Shown: in pieces, positions 30,849-40,084 of the stretch
Numbering within the stretch: the first letter of the stretch is position 1
Layout: every line of letters begins with the position of its first letter
Source of the DNA: an uncultured bacterium
GTDB lineage: Bacteria > Cyanobacteriota > Vampirovibrionia > Gastranaerophilales > Gastranaerophilaceae
Direction of reading: 5' to 3'
Assembly (NCBI GenBank): GCA_948684385.1
Contig: CAPQCU010000006.1
Location: forward strand, 1-64,000
Length of the DNA stretch: 64,000 nucleotides
Translations under genes and position numbers: made by a program
The notes under the pieces: model-generated
Seen by the model: the letters and a program-made list of their open reading frames with translations, nothing else
Database searches by the model: none
What the model was told of the DNA's origin: nothing

Positions 30849-33783
30849 AATTTTTCTTTAGGATAATTCCGTTTAGTCTGCAAAAAGAAGTTAAGACTCC
30901 GAGTTCTTCTTTCAGCTTCTTTTGTAAATATATGTGTTCAGGTATAATGCTTACATTCTTAGCCAGCTGGAACATTTTAAGAGCTTGTTTTACGTATTCT
31001 CCGCGCAGTGAAGATTTTGGCAAAGCCAGCTCCTGATACAATTTTGCGGATATTAAATAAGCTTTTACAAGGATTGATTCAAGATTAAATTGTTTGGCGA
31101 TGAATATTGATTTTTCTATATAAACTTTTGCTGAGTCAAAATCCTGTTTTGCCATATAAATTTCACCGATTAGTTTGTTAAACATAGCAATAAAATAATA
31201 GTTATTAATATTCGGTCCCTGTGCTATATCAAGAGCTTTTGTAGCAATATCAAGAGCAAACTGTGTTCCGTTTGTTATTAAACGTATTTTTGCAATCAAG
31301 TACCAGGAAAGCAGCACTCCTGTTGCAATTTTTTCTTTTGCAAAATAAGAAACCTGTTCTTCCAGTATTTCCAGAGCTTTTTGGTTTTCATTTTTGTCAT
31401 ACAGCATTTTTGCCAGCAAAGTCTTAAGAATATTTTTAGTAAAGCTGTCATTAGCGTTGTTTGCATAAGCTACAACATTGAATAGCTCTTCATACAAATT
31501 GTTATAATCTTTTTTCAGGAATTTATTAACTATATCAATGAAATTCCAACGTGAGATAATAAATGCATCCATAGAATCGAGTGAAAATTCTTTTAGCATA
31601 TCATCAAGAATTCTTTCGGAAGTATGAAGCTCTCCTTTTACAGTTTTAGCCAGAGCAAGTGCAAGAAAAGCGCGGCATTTAAATACAGGATTTGTGTTTT
31701 GATTTTTTTCTAAGATGTCAAAAATAAGCTGTATTGTATCAAATGACCGGTTATCTCCCTGAAATATTAAAGCTTCCGCTAAATCAAAATATACTTCTAT
31801 CCAGGTTTCAAAAAGTTCTGAAATACTAATTAAAGCATTATTTTTACCTTTAGTCAGATAACGTTCTAAGACCGGCATTATTTCATTATCAACAAGGTTA
31901 ATTACCTGTCCGCAGTTGCCGAGTTTTAGTAGTGGACGTACCTGTCTTGTTTTTACAAGTGTTTTTTCAAGCTCCATCTCATCAGGCAGCTTGTTTAGAA
32001 CGCTGTCTGCGCATTCAATTGCACCCCAGTAGTTTCCGTTTTTCATTGAAGCTGAAGCAAGATATCCTAAAAGCTCGATATGTTCGTATTCTTCATTATC
32101 TTCAAGCATCATTACAGCGTTTTGAAGATATTCAAACGCAGCATTATGGTCAATCGGCTCCAGAAGTTTACCTACACGTGTATAAATATTTTTCTTTATT
32201 TTCAAGAAATTAATAGTATTCTTGTTTTCAATCAGTCTTAAAGCTTGTTTTTGAGAAATAATATACAAGCTTATGTCACCAATATAAGAAGCTTGTTTCA
32301 TCAAAGCTGTCCAAATTTCAAAAGCTTCGTTCTCTTTATTTAGTTTTTGTACGATATAACCTATTAAAGCAAGCGATGACTGTTTGTACATATTTAAATA
32401 ATCGTATAAGATATTAAGTATTTCTATAAACGAGTCATCATTCTTGACAATGGAAACAATAATTTTCCATATATTAATGCTCTTAAATTCAAATGATAAA
32501 TTATTAATTTGATTTATAAATCCATTTTGAACCAGAAATTCAATCAAGTGTTCAAATTCCTGAGAAGAATTATTATCAAAGTGTTCCAGCATTGCCGGAT
32601 AAAATTTATTTCCTAAAACAGACATAGCTGAGAGCATTCTAAAAGCAGATTTATTTTCTTGTTTTAAAATTTCAAGTCTGGTTTCGATAATATTTTCTAA
32701 GGATGTATAAGTAACCTGTTTAATACCATTTCTTAAAGCATCTTTATAAAGCATTATCATCTGTTCAATAACAGCAGGATTCCCGGCAGAAACCTTGTAA
32801 GCCAGATTTGCAAAATCTTCTCCGACGTTAATTTCCGGATGCTGATGAATTATTACATCAACCTGATTCCGCGTAAACGGAGCTATTGTTAAATCTGCAT
32901 AGTTTCCAGCTGTTAGTTTTGGCGATGTAATATGTCCCATGCCGGGTTTTTCCACAGATGAAATTATGATAAACTTACAGCGTTGAAGAATGTAGTCGTC
33001 TTGAAGAAGTTCTTTTAATAAATCAAAGGACATTCCGTCTATGTTTTCGAAATTATCTATAATAAAGACGGCTTTCATTTTTTCTACAATTGTCTGTATT
33101 ACTTTTTTCAGTATTACAAACATTTTTGCTTTGTTGTAGTAAATGTTTTCATACTTATCGAAATTTTCCGGGTACAAGAAATTTAATAAGTCTAAAATCT
33201 CAGGGTTAGTCAAAGTCGGAAAGTCCTGCTTAAAGAATTTGAGTGAATTTTTCTTTAACTGTAAAGTATCGGGACAGAAATTGTTGATGTTAAAAAAGGT
33301 CAATAACAAGTCTTGAAAATAACCGCATGGAGAAAGCTGCGTTACCTGTGTACAAGTGCCTAAAAGCCAGATAAGCTTTGCATTTTTTAAATCATTTATG
33401 GCATATCTTAATACAAGATTTTTACCGATTCCGCTTTCGCCGCTTATTGTAATTACAGATGAGTCAGCATCTTTAATTGCTTCAAGAAGTTTAGTTTTTA
33501 CTTTTTGCTGAGAATTTTTTGAAGCGTTGTACTCAGGTTTCGGTATTATTTTAGGCTGAACAAATTCGATACCGCATTTTCTGCAAGCTTTAGCATTAGG
33601 AAGGTTTGCAGCTCCGCATTCGCTGCAAATCTTAATCAAGACTTTATGACATCCGGAACATTCTGTCGAAGTGATAGAGTTTATAGTCCCGCAATCTTTA
33701 CACACAGATGCAACTTTACTTCCGCAATAACTGCATTTTAGTGAATTGTCTTCAATTTCCTTTTTACATTTGGGACATTGCAT
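30841..33783 (-). CDS. zinc-ribbon / AAA ATPase / TPR-like protein
   Basis: A 980-residue protein, last gene of a three-gene operon. It opens with three four-Cys zinc ribbons: CPKCKKEIEDNSLKCSYC, CKDCGTINSITSTECSGC and CSECGAANLPNAKACRKC (about residues 3-70). An ATPase domain follows with Walker A GESGIGKN (near 120) and Walker B AVFIIDNFENID (near 238), resembling the AAA_16/STAND class. From about 450 to 960 the protein is helical and TPR-like (LLGYLASASMKNGNYWGAIE; NKLIGEIYMAKQDFDSAKVY). This plan recalls signalling ATPases such as those fused to adenylate cyclases or LuxR domains, but no effector domain is present here. It starts 12 bp after the stop of the acidic 401-residue gene. Confidence 0.82.
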   Translation of the reverse strand: MQCPKCKKEIEDNSLKCSYCGSKVASVCKDCGTINSITSTECSGCHKVLIKICSECGAANLPNAKACRKCGIEFVQPKIIPKPEYNASKNSQQKVKTKLLEAIKDADSSVITISGESGIGKNLVLRYAINDLKNAKLIWLLGTCTQVTQLSPCGYFQDLLLTFFNINNFCPDTLQLKKNSLKFFKQDFPTLTNPEILDLLNFLYPENFDKYENIYYNKAKMFVILKKVIQTIVEKMKAVFIIDNFENIDGMSFDLLKELLQDDYILQRCKFIIISSVEKPGMGHITSPKLTAGNYADLTIAPFTRNQVDVIIHQHPEINVGEDFANLAYKVSAGNPAVIEQMIMLYKDALRNGIKQVTYTSLENIIETRLEILKQENKSAFRMLSAMSVLGNKFYPAMLEHFDNNSSQEFEHLIEFLVQNGFINQINNLSFEFKSINIWKIIVSIVKNDDSFIEILNILYDYLNMYKQSSLALIGYIVQKLNKENEAFEIWTALMKQASYIGDISLYIISQKQALRLIENKNTINFLKIKKNIYTRVGKLLEPIDHNAAFEYLQNAVMMLEDNEEYEHIELLGYLASASMKNGNYWGAIECADSVLNKLPDEMELEKTLVKTRQVRPLLKLGNCGQVINLVDNEIMPVLERYLTKGKNNALISISELFETWIEVYFDLAEALIFQGDNRSFDTIQLIFDILEKNQNTNPVFKCRAFLALALAKTVKGELHTSERILDDMLKEFSLDSMDAFIISRWNFIDIVNKFLKKDYNNLYEELFNVVAYANNANDSFTKNILKTLLAKMLYDKNENQKALEILEEQVSYFAKEKIATGVLLSWYLIAKIRLITNGTQFALDIATKALDIAQGPNINNYYFIAMFNKLIGEIYMAKQDFDSAKVYIEKSIFIAKQFNLESILVKAYLISAKLYQELALPKSSLRGEYVKQALKMFQLAKNVSIIPEHIYLQKKLKEELGVLTSFCRLNGIILKKNSM

Positions 33784-33795
33784 TGACTCTAACCC

Positions 33796-35001
33796 TTATA
33801 AAACAGCAATAATTTCATTTAATGCTTCTATAACTTTATCTTCACTCATATCAAGTTGTGATGAAATTTCAGAGACAGACAGGCTGTCTTTGTATTTTAG
33901 ATTGTAAATTTCTATAATATTAAGCTCAGGATGTTTGCTGTCCAACTCCTGTAAATCTTTTGAAATTAACTCTAAATCTATACTTTCATCAGGTTCTGTA
34001 TTTTCAGGTGTAAACTCAAACTTAGAATAATCAGTAGATGTGAAGTTTATAACTTCTTCTTCTTCTTCTTCGTGCAAATCTAATTCTACAGCTTCTTCCT
34101 CTGGCAAACTATCATCTTCAGGTTCTAAGTTGTCGAAATCTAAGCTATCAAGAGTGTTATCCTCAACCAATAATTCTTCCGGCTCTTCTGATAACTCAGT
34201 TATTTCTTCTTCAAGAATTTCAGGTTCATCAAGGGATGTTTCATCTAAAACTGTTTCAGTATCTGCTTCAGGCAATAAGTCTTCTTCAGGTAGTAAAATA
34301 TCTTGAGGTTCTTCAATTTCTAAATCTTCTGTAGTCTCTTCTTGTAAAGTTTCAGTCTCCTCAAACAGCTCTTCTTGAGGTTCAACTTCATCAACTGTAA
34401 GCTCTGACTCTATTTCTGTCTCTAAAGCGTTTTCTGACTCATCAACTGCAAGCTCAGGCTCATGTTCGACGATGTTATCAACTTCTTCAAAAGTAAGTTC
34501 AGGAGTCAGTTCTTCTTCGACTTCAAATTCGTCAAGATTTATTTCTTCAATAAAGCTTTCAGCCTCTTTTTCCGGAACAGGAGTTTCAATAAGGACTTCT
34601 TCCTTAACTTCTTCGATGATTTCAGGCTCGACTGTCTCTATAACTTCAGGTTCGATAACCTTAACCTCTTCTTTTACAGTAGAGTTAATCATTTTATCTA
34701 CTAAATTGTTATCAGCTTTTGCGTACGGTTTTTCTGTTTGTACAGGCTCACTTGTTATAACTCTATGATTTAGCTCAGAGTGAAAATTCATTCTTTTAGG
34801 AACTGTAATCATAGATGTAGAAACAACTTTTGAAAGATAAGCGTTTAGAACTGCATCGTTGCTCACAGTGTTTAATATAACTTCTGAATGAGAATAGACA
34901 TCCTCAATTATATCTTCTAAAATAGCTTCCAAGCCTGGAAACTTTTTGTGCGTTCTTATTAAATTTTCTATTATACCATAGTATTTATTTTCTTTTTCCA
35001 T
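33796..35001 (-). CDS. acidic hypothetical protein with C-terminal HTH
   Basis: A 401-residue protein. Residues 1-105 form a helical domain (YYGIIENLIRTHKKFPGLEA). Residues about 110-345 are a low-complexity Glu/Leu/Val-rich acidic stretch with repeated EE-P-E-L units. The last 55 residues fold as a small HTH like sigma region 4 (EIYNLKYKDSLSVSEISSQL then DMSEDKVIEAL). Cytosolic; no membrane segment. Middle gene of the three-gene operon, 22 bp after the 677-residue gene. The acidic stretch yields Ser-rich open frames on the opposite strand, which I discard. Confidence 0.75.
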   Translation of the reverse strand: MEKENKYYGIIENLIRTHKKFPGLEAILEDIIEDVYSHSEVILNTVSNDAVLNAYLSKVVSTSMITVPKRMNFHSELNHRVITSEPVQTEKPYAKADNNLVDKMINSTVKEEVKVIEPEVIETVEPEIIEEVKEEVLIETPVPEKEAESFIEEINLDEFEVEEELTPELTFEEVDNIVEHEPELAVDESENALETEIESELTVDEVEPQEELFEETETLQEETTEDLEIEEPQDILLPEEDLLPEADTETVLDETSLDEPEILEEEITELSEEPEELLVEDNTLDSLDFDNLEPEDDSLPEEEAVELDLHEEEEEEVINFTSTDYSKFEFTPENTEPDESIDLELISKDLQELDSKHPELNIIEIYNLKYKDSLSVSEISSQLDMSEDKVIEALNEIIAVL

Positions 35002-35023
35002 AAATAAATCTCATCTTCCAGTT

Positions 35024-37057
35024 TTATAAACGTATAATCAAAACAGGATTACCCTGTAATTTTGCAAACGAGTCAGTATTAGTGCTTAAATTCATTCCAA
35101 GCGCTCTGTTTACTGTGTGTAATATTAAGTCATCAACGCTTTTTTCTCCGCTGGAAACTACAATACCTGCAGCTTCGAACTTCCTGCTTGAACTGTTATA
35201 TTTTATTTCTACGCTGATTTTGTTAGTTATTGGCGGTTTATTTAATAAAAGTAACTCTGTTTTTAAGTTAAGTTGTATGATTTTTCCTAATTTTACAAGA
35301 TATCTTTTTGCAGACGAGTTGGAAGCATATCCGGCAGGAACTTCCCAATCAACTTTCAGATTTGATACTAAAATAGAAGCATCCAGATTCTGTTCAATAA
35401 CAGGAATTGTATCGGAAACACCCTCATTTTGATTATTCAAAGGAGCTGCTGACTCTACAGTTTCTATTGGCATAGCATCCTCAGTTTTTGAAGCTTCGCC
35501 GACTGCAGGCAGGCTGTCTACCGGCATATCATTATTAGGAACATCTTCATTAATTGCCCCTGCAAAATATTTAGTATATCCGAAATATCCAAGAGCTCCT
35601 GCAATTATTAAAAATGCTATTAAAGTCACCGGTTTAAGTGAACTTTTTGGCTTTTGCACTGTTTCTTCTTCAAATTCCGGCTCAATTTCTTCGCTTTCAT
35701 TTTGTGAAGCTTCTTCAGTGTTAAATAAAGCTTCTATTTCTTCTCCGGCAGGATTTTCAGTCTCATCATCTTCAGCCGGTAAGTCAACTTCGGGAGCGTT
35801 AGATAATTCTTCTAAAATATCATCGCTTTCATTACTAGGAGTGGCTTTTGTTGAAAAATCATAAGTTTCTTCGATATCTTCTTTAACTTCTTCCGGAATT
35901 TCAATTTCTACTTCAACTTCTGCTTCCGGTTCTTCTTCAATGATTTCATCCTCAACAAAACTCAAAGGCTCTGGTTCGTTTTCTTCCGGCTCATCCAAAA
36001 TTAATTCATCTTCAATAATTTCTTCTTGCTCATTGTTTATTAAATCTAAATTATCAATTTCCGGCGCAGCTTCAAGCGTGATTTCTTCGTTGTCAAATTC
36101 AACTGCGTCAAAACCTTCCTGCTCTTCATCCTGCTCATCAGCTTCTTCTAAGCCTAAAGATAAATCGTCTGAGTTATTTTCAGCTTCTTCAAGCATCATT
36201 AAATCATTGTCTTCAGCTTCATCCAGAGGTTCAAAGCTCAATTCATCACTATTTTCTTCGCTTAACAAATCTTCTTCAATAGAATTATCTATATCCATTT
36301 CCTCTATTAAATCCAGCTCTGCCGAGCCTTCAAGAGAAAGTTCTTCGTCAAAAGCTTGAAGTGTATCTTCTTCCTGCTCCGGCAGTTCTTCAGCTTCAAC
36401 TGTATTTTTTGCAACAGAGATAAATTTAAATATTTCTTTCGCTTTGATAGCTTTAGCAAGTTTTATACGTCCTTCTTTCGATTGAAGTAAGGTTGAATAA
36501 AATTCGTTTTTATTTTCTATTCTGTTATCGATGTAAGCATAAATATCACTATCGCTGATATCTAAGTCTTCGTCTCTGTTCACAATAAGCGTTTCAATGT
36601 CATAAAACGACTGCAAATCGTTTTCACTGATATAATAGCTTCCATTAATAAGATTATTTTTTTGAATATTTTCCGGTGTAATAAATCCGATTACGCTTGC
36701 TCCTGATAAATCTTCATTTATCTTTATAAACATATAAGCCAGCGGAAGAAGATTATTGTTAAAATGTGCTTCCGGAACACTGATTTCTTCTTCAGAGAAA
36801 AATACTCTTGCGTCAATATAATTTCTGTTAATGTAAATATCAGAAATATCGATATCTTCTAATACTAATCCAATGTTATGCAGACCGCTTTGGGAATCAA
36901 CATCATAAGTATCCTTATCAAAGAATTTAGAAGCAATACTACCGGCGATAGCATTTGCTACTGCACGATTTCTAATTCCGGTATCTGCAATCATTTTGCA
37001 AATATTTTGCGCCAGCTCAATATCACAGCTCTCTATTATAAAATTATCAGTATTCAC
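35024..37057 (-). CDS. acidic transmembrane protein with TonB-like C-terminal domain
   Basis: A 677-residue protein starting at GTG with GGAGAG seven bases upstream. Residues 1-230 form a structured cytosolic domain (LAQNICKMIADTGIRNRAVA; DISDIYINRNYIDARVFFSE; PLAYMFIKINEDLSGASVIG). Residues about 230-470 are Glu/Asp-rich low complexity. One membrane helix follows (about 473-495: VTLIAFLIIAGALGYFGYTK), then a linker, then an extracytoplasmic domain (about 560-677) with VDWEVPAGY, VSSGEKSVDDLILHTVNRAL and GNPVLIIRL, which resembles the TonB/TolA C-terminal fold. First gene of the operon with the 401- and 980-residue genes. It looks like a cytosol-to-periplasm coupling protein; no described family recognised. 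Confidence 0.75.
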   Translation of the reverse strand: MNTDNFIIESCDIELAQNICKMIADTGIRNRAVANAIAGSIASKFFDKDTYDVDSQSGLHNIGLVLEDIDISDIYINRNYIDARVFFSEEEISVPEAHFNNNLLPLAYMFIKINEDLSGASVIGFITPENIQKNNLINGSYYISENDLQSFYDIETLIVNRDEDLDISDSDIYAYIDNRIENKNEFYSTLLQSKEGRIKLAKAIKAKEIFKFISVAKNTVEAEELPEQEEDTLQAFDEELSLEGSAELDLIEEMDIDNSIEEDLLSEENSDELSFEPLDEAEDNDLMMLEEAENNSDDLSLGLEEADEQDEEQEGFDAVEFDNEEITLEAAPEIDNLDLINNEQEEIIEDELILDEPEENEPEPLSFVEDEIIEEEPEAEVEVEIEIPEEVKEDIEETYDFSTKATPSNESDDILEELSNAPEVDLPAEDDETENPAGEEIEALFNTEEASQNESEEIEPEFEEETVQKPKSSLKPVTLIAFLIIAGALGYFGYTKYFAGAINEDVPNNDMPVDSLPAVGEASKTEDAMPIETVESAAPLNNQNEGVSDTIPVIEQNLDASILVSNLKVDWEVPAGYASNSSAKRYLVKLGKIIQLNLKTELLLLNKPPITNKISVEIKYNSSSRKFEAAGIVVSSGEKSVDDLILHTVNRALGMNLSTNTDSFAKLQGNPVLIIRL

Positions 37058-37135
37058 CTAACACTCTCCCATACTATGTGTAATAATACCATACTATAAA
37101 AAAAAAATCTATATTTGAGCATGCCTTATCTTGAC

Positions 37136-37149
37136 ATTTAGTACTAAAT
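37136..37149. promoter_or_regulatory. 14-bp perfect palindrome over a TTGACA box
   Basis: ATTTAGTACTAAAT (37136-37149) overlaps the last base of TTGACA (37131-37136), upstream of the lytic transglycosylase gene and behind the divergent 677-residue gene. It has the form of a dimeric-repressor operator. No convincing -10 box was found 16-18 bp downstream. Confidence 0.45.
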
Positions 37150-37235
37150 AATTAAATCAAATAGTGGATATTTAAAAATATTTATTAAAGCATGCACTAA
37201 CTTTACCCGTTTACGTAATTGAAAGGATTATATAC

Positions 37236-37895
37236 ATGTTTTCATCAATGATACAAAATCTATTATCTTCATCAGGTCAGGCAAGCGCTATGCAGCGTGC
37301 TGTTCAGATGAATAACTACGTAAATAATTTTAATGCTCAGCTGAATCCTGTAGAAAAAAAGCAAACAGATAATCAACAAGCACAGGTTCAGTCTTTTGAT
37401 AAAGTCTTAAGAAATACTGCCGGAGTAAAGTTTGGAGATTTGCTTGCAAAACCTGTTACAAAAGTTAATGCAAATATTTATACAGCTCAGGCAAGTTCGG
37501 CTTCTGAAAAAATTACATCAAAAGAACAAATTAAAAATATTATATTCAGAGCAGCAAAAAAGCATGGTGTTGATGAAAAACTTGTAAATGCTCTTGTTAA
37601 ACAAGAATCCGGTTTTAATCCAAACGCTAAGTCAAAAGTGGGAGCAATGGGCTTAATGCAGCTCATGCCGGCAACTGCCAAAGGACTCGGGGTTACAAAT
37701 CCTATGGATCCTGAACAGAATGTTGAAGGCGGAGTTAAATACTTAAAATCCATGCTCAATAAATATAACGGTAATGTAATCCTTGCACTTGCTGCATATA
37801 ATGCAGGTCCGGGTGCTGTCGATAAGTATTCCGGTGTTCCTCCTTATAAAGAAACCCAGAACTATGTAAAGTCAATACTTGCAAACTACCTCTAA
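37236..37895 (+). CDS. lytic transglycosylase (SLT domain) without signal peptide
   Basis: A 219-residue protein. The C-terminal SLT domain (about 100-219) has the catalytic Glu124 in VKQESGFNP, then [18 protein letters not shown] and [15 protein letters not shown], all family hallmarks, so it should cleave peptidoglycan. The first 100 residues are polar and start [20 protein letters not shown] with no signal peptide, a layout seen in muramidases exported by flagellar or type III systems. The flagellar-type export genes in this window make that route plausible. GAAAGGA precedes the ATG. It overlaps the convergent 641-residue gene by 4 bases (CTAA). Confidence 0.88.
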   Translation: MFSSMIQNLLSSSGQASAMQRAVQMNNYVNNFNAQLNPVEKKQTDNQQAQVQSFDKVLRNTAGVKFGDLLAKPVTKVNANIYTAQASSASEKITSKEQIKNIIFRAAKKHGVDEKLVNALVKQESGFNPNAKSKVGAMGLMQLMPATAKGLGVTNPMDPEQNVEGGVKYLKSMLNKYNGNVILALAAYNAGPGAVDKYSGVPPYKETQNYVKSILANYL

Positions 37896-39817
37896 GCTGA
37901 CTTTTCCAGCCTTTTTGCTTCGCGTTCTCTGTCCTGTTTTTCGTGAATACGCCTTGTGTTAGCATAAGTTAATCTCGGTATGAACCAGCCTAACAGGTAA
38001 GGAGAGATAAAGAATGTTGTTAATAAGCCCGGAACAGAGGTCAAACCTCTTGCAAAAGTTGCAATCTTATTACTTTTTGCATTTCCGGCAGCTTTCATAA
38101 GTTTTTTGATTAACTCATCAGCATTAGATTTATCTAATTTTTCGACAATTGAGATAATCTTCTTATTCTTTTCAGCTTTTTGCCTTCCTTTTAATGAAGC
38201 TAAATCTTTAAATACAGAGTCGGCATGCTCTGATTTAGATATAATTTTTTGTAAATCGCCGCCATTATTATCGATATATTTACAGAAATTTAACATCTTG
38301 GCTTTGGTGTCTACTTTATTATATAAAGCATTGATTTCAGAGTTTGTTAAAACATGCGCTTTGCTGTAAGGATTTATTAAATCGAGAGTAGATTTAAGTT
38401 TTGATTTTGCTGTTCTGTCTTTATGCATAAGAACAAAACCTGATTGCTTTTCATAAGAAGTTACACATGCTCTTGTAAGCATAGGAACTGCAAATACAAC
38501 AGCAAGGCTTGACGTTACATCTCTTATAAGAATCTCCCACAGCTCTGTTAAATCTTTTTTGCCGTTTTCATCTGTTTGAGCGCGGCTGTAAGCTCTCATT
38601 CCTCTTGGAGCAAGAAGCCCGAATAACGATAAGCCTGCCATCAAAGTATTTGTAAAATTGTGCCCGTTGTATTCAAGCTCGGATGATACAAAATCACTTT
38701 TATTCTTGTCAATGGCTTTGCCAAGTTTTTCAAGTATATTTTTGTTTGGTTTATTTCCTTTGAATGTGACGTTTTTATTGTTAGAGGTGCTTTCAGTCTG
38801 TAGGTTTGACTTTTCAGCCTTTTCACTTAACCCTCCATTTACATCTCCATTTACCCCCCGGGCACCTGGAGCAGTGTTGCTTCTTGCGTAAAGTTTTGGC
38901 AGTACTGAAAGTACGCCTAAAGTTGCTGCCATTGTGGAAATATTTGTTATTAATCTCTTTGCAAGTGATTTATCTTTAATGCTTTCTGCTGCCAGCTCGT
39001 CCAATTTATCCAGATGTTTGTTAGCAGTGATTGCATCATTAGAATACTTAATCATAGCGTCGATTGCATCTTTTGTAGCAAAAGCTTTTTTGCTGTCAAA
39101 TTTTTCAGAACCAAACTTAACTTTTTGCAGCATTTCTAAATCAGAACCTTTTGAATATTTGATATTGCTGATATGCTCAACAATATTATTCATGCATTCT
39201 GATTTGTATTTTGATTTACCGCGGAATTTCTTTAGCTTAACTCCTTCCGGTATTTTTTCCATGTTATTAATTTGTTTTAAAATATAATCAATAGACTCTT
39301 TTGAAGTATTTTCTTTTCCAAGAGTGTCTTGAAGCATCTTTTCTATATTTATTTTATAGAATTCCTGCTTGAACTTATTTCTGTCTTTTAAAAGTTTTTT
39401 ATCAAAGTCAGGTTTTGTAATAACTTCTTTCAGACTGTTTCCAAATCTTTTTATTAATTGAGAGTTTACGCTTGTCGAATGCCCGAATTTAGCAGCAATA
39501 AGCATGGCAATTGGTGCAACTGCCATCATACAAGGCCCTGTTAGACCTTCCCTGCCTAAAACTTCAAACCCTTCCTGTTTGTTATAATGACCGGTATTTT
39601 CTTTGTCTCTCAAAAAACCTGCAGCGGTTCTCGGTACTGTCATTCCGCCGAAATCCTGAATTAAGAACGAGGCAAGAAACCCTTTATCTTCAATCCACTG
39701 CATAGTATTACCGCTAAGGTTGAGCAAATTCGGCATGCCTGCTCTAAAAGCAGGTTGGTGTTTTATATTATTTACAGGTACACCCTGATTTGTATTCTGA
39801 TTAACTTTCAAGCACAC
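37892..39817 (-). CDS. large hypothetical protein with hydrophobic segments
   Basis: A 641-residue protein starting at GTG with AAGGA upstream. It has several moderately hydrophobic stretches (near 95-115, 290-310, 380-395, 425-445 and 605-625: [20 protein letters not shown]) between Lys-rich helical regions, so it is probably membrane-associated. Two FxG-type short motifs occur (QPAFRAG at 23-29; VTFKGN near 350). The linker at about 320-327 (GVNGDVNG) is encoded by a period-12 GGGGTAAATG repeat, suggesting the dispersed element was inserted in frame. I do not recognise the family. The 261-residue protein at 52902 has a similar flavour. Confidence 0.7.
   Translation of the reverse strand: MCLKVNQNTNQGVPVNNIKHQPAFRAGMPNLLNLSGNTMQWIEDKGFLASFLIQDFGGMTVPRTAAGFLRDKENTGHYNKQEGFEVLGREGLTGPCMMAVAPIAMLIAAKFGHSTSVNSQLIKRFGNSLKEVITKPDFDKKLLKDRNKFKQEFYKINIEKMLQDTLGKENTSKESIDYILKQINNMEKIPEGVKLKKFRGKSKYKSECMNNIVEHISNIKYSKGSDLEMLQKVKFGSEKFDSKKAFATKDAIDAMIKYSNDAITANKHLDKLDELAAESIKDKSLAKRLITNISTMAATLGVLSVLPKLYARSNTAPGARGVNGDVNGGLSEKAEKSNLQTESTSNNKNVTFKGNKPNKNILEKLGKAIDKNKSDFVSSELEYNGHNFTNTLMAGLSLFGLLAPRGMRAYSRAQTDENGKKDLTELWEILIRDVTSSLAVVFAVPMLTRACVTSYEKQSGFVLMHKDRTAKSKLKSTLDLINPYSKAHVLTNSEINALYNKVDTKAKMLNFCKYIDNNGGDLQKIISKSEHADSVFKDLASLKGRQKAEKNKKIISIVEKLDKSNADELIKKLMKAAGNAKSNKIATFARGLTSVPGLLTTFFISPYLLGWFIPRLTYANTRRIHEKQDREREAKRLEKSA
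38836..38857 (-). repeat. GGGGTAAATG units inside a coding region, period 12
   Basis: On the minus strand GGGGTAAATG (38857-38848) is followed 12 bp later by GTAAATG (38842-38836), encoding VNGD-VNGG in frame within a disordered linker of the 641-residue protein. The 12-bp period matches the intergenic arrays at 24591 and 25456. Confidence 0.5.
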
Positions 39818-39867
39818 TAATCCTTATTACATATATTAAAAAGTTGTTTAAATCTAAAAATTTGACC

Positions 39868-39900
39868 AAATGTAACAGAAAAATTTTTTTTGTTACATTT
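39868..39900. repeat. inverted repeat upstream of rpoB
   Basis: AAATGTAACA (39868-39877) and TGTTACATTT (39891-39900), 10-bp perfect arms; the A5 and T7 runs between them extend the pairing. It lies between the divergent 641-residue gene and rpoB and could be an operator for either. Confidence 0.55.
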
Positions 39901-39908
39901 TAATTCTT

Positions 39909-39924
39909 TGTAAATTTTTGTAAA
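39909..39924 (+). repeat. paired TGTAAA boxes, 10-bp period, upstream of rpoB
   Basis: TGTAAA at 39909-39914 and 39919-39924. A possible promoter follows (TTGACT near 39965, 16-bp spacer, TACGAT), about 95 bases before the rpoB start. Confidence 0.5.
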
Positions 39925-40084
39925 CAAACCTCTTGAAAAATTGTACTTTATACCCTTATTAACTTGACTCAATATTTTGATGGTGTACGATAGTAAAACA
40001 TGCTGTATATGGGATAATTATGTCCGAAATAGAAAGTAGAAAAAATTTTATATAGTACATCATTAGAATAGATGAGGTGAATTA

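Noticed and set aside
34040..34306. Plus-strand Ser-rich open frames opposite the acidic proteins (also 34472-34768 and 35940-36359)
   Set aside because: They arise because Glu/Asp codons on one strand read as Ser codons on the other; low complexity, no start signals.
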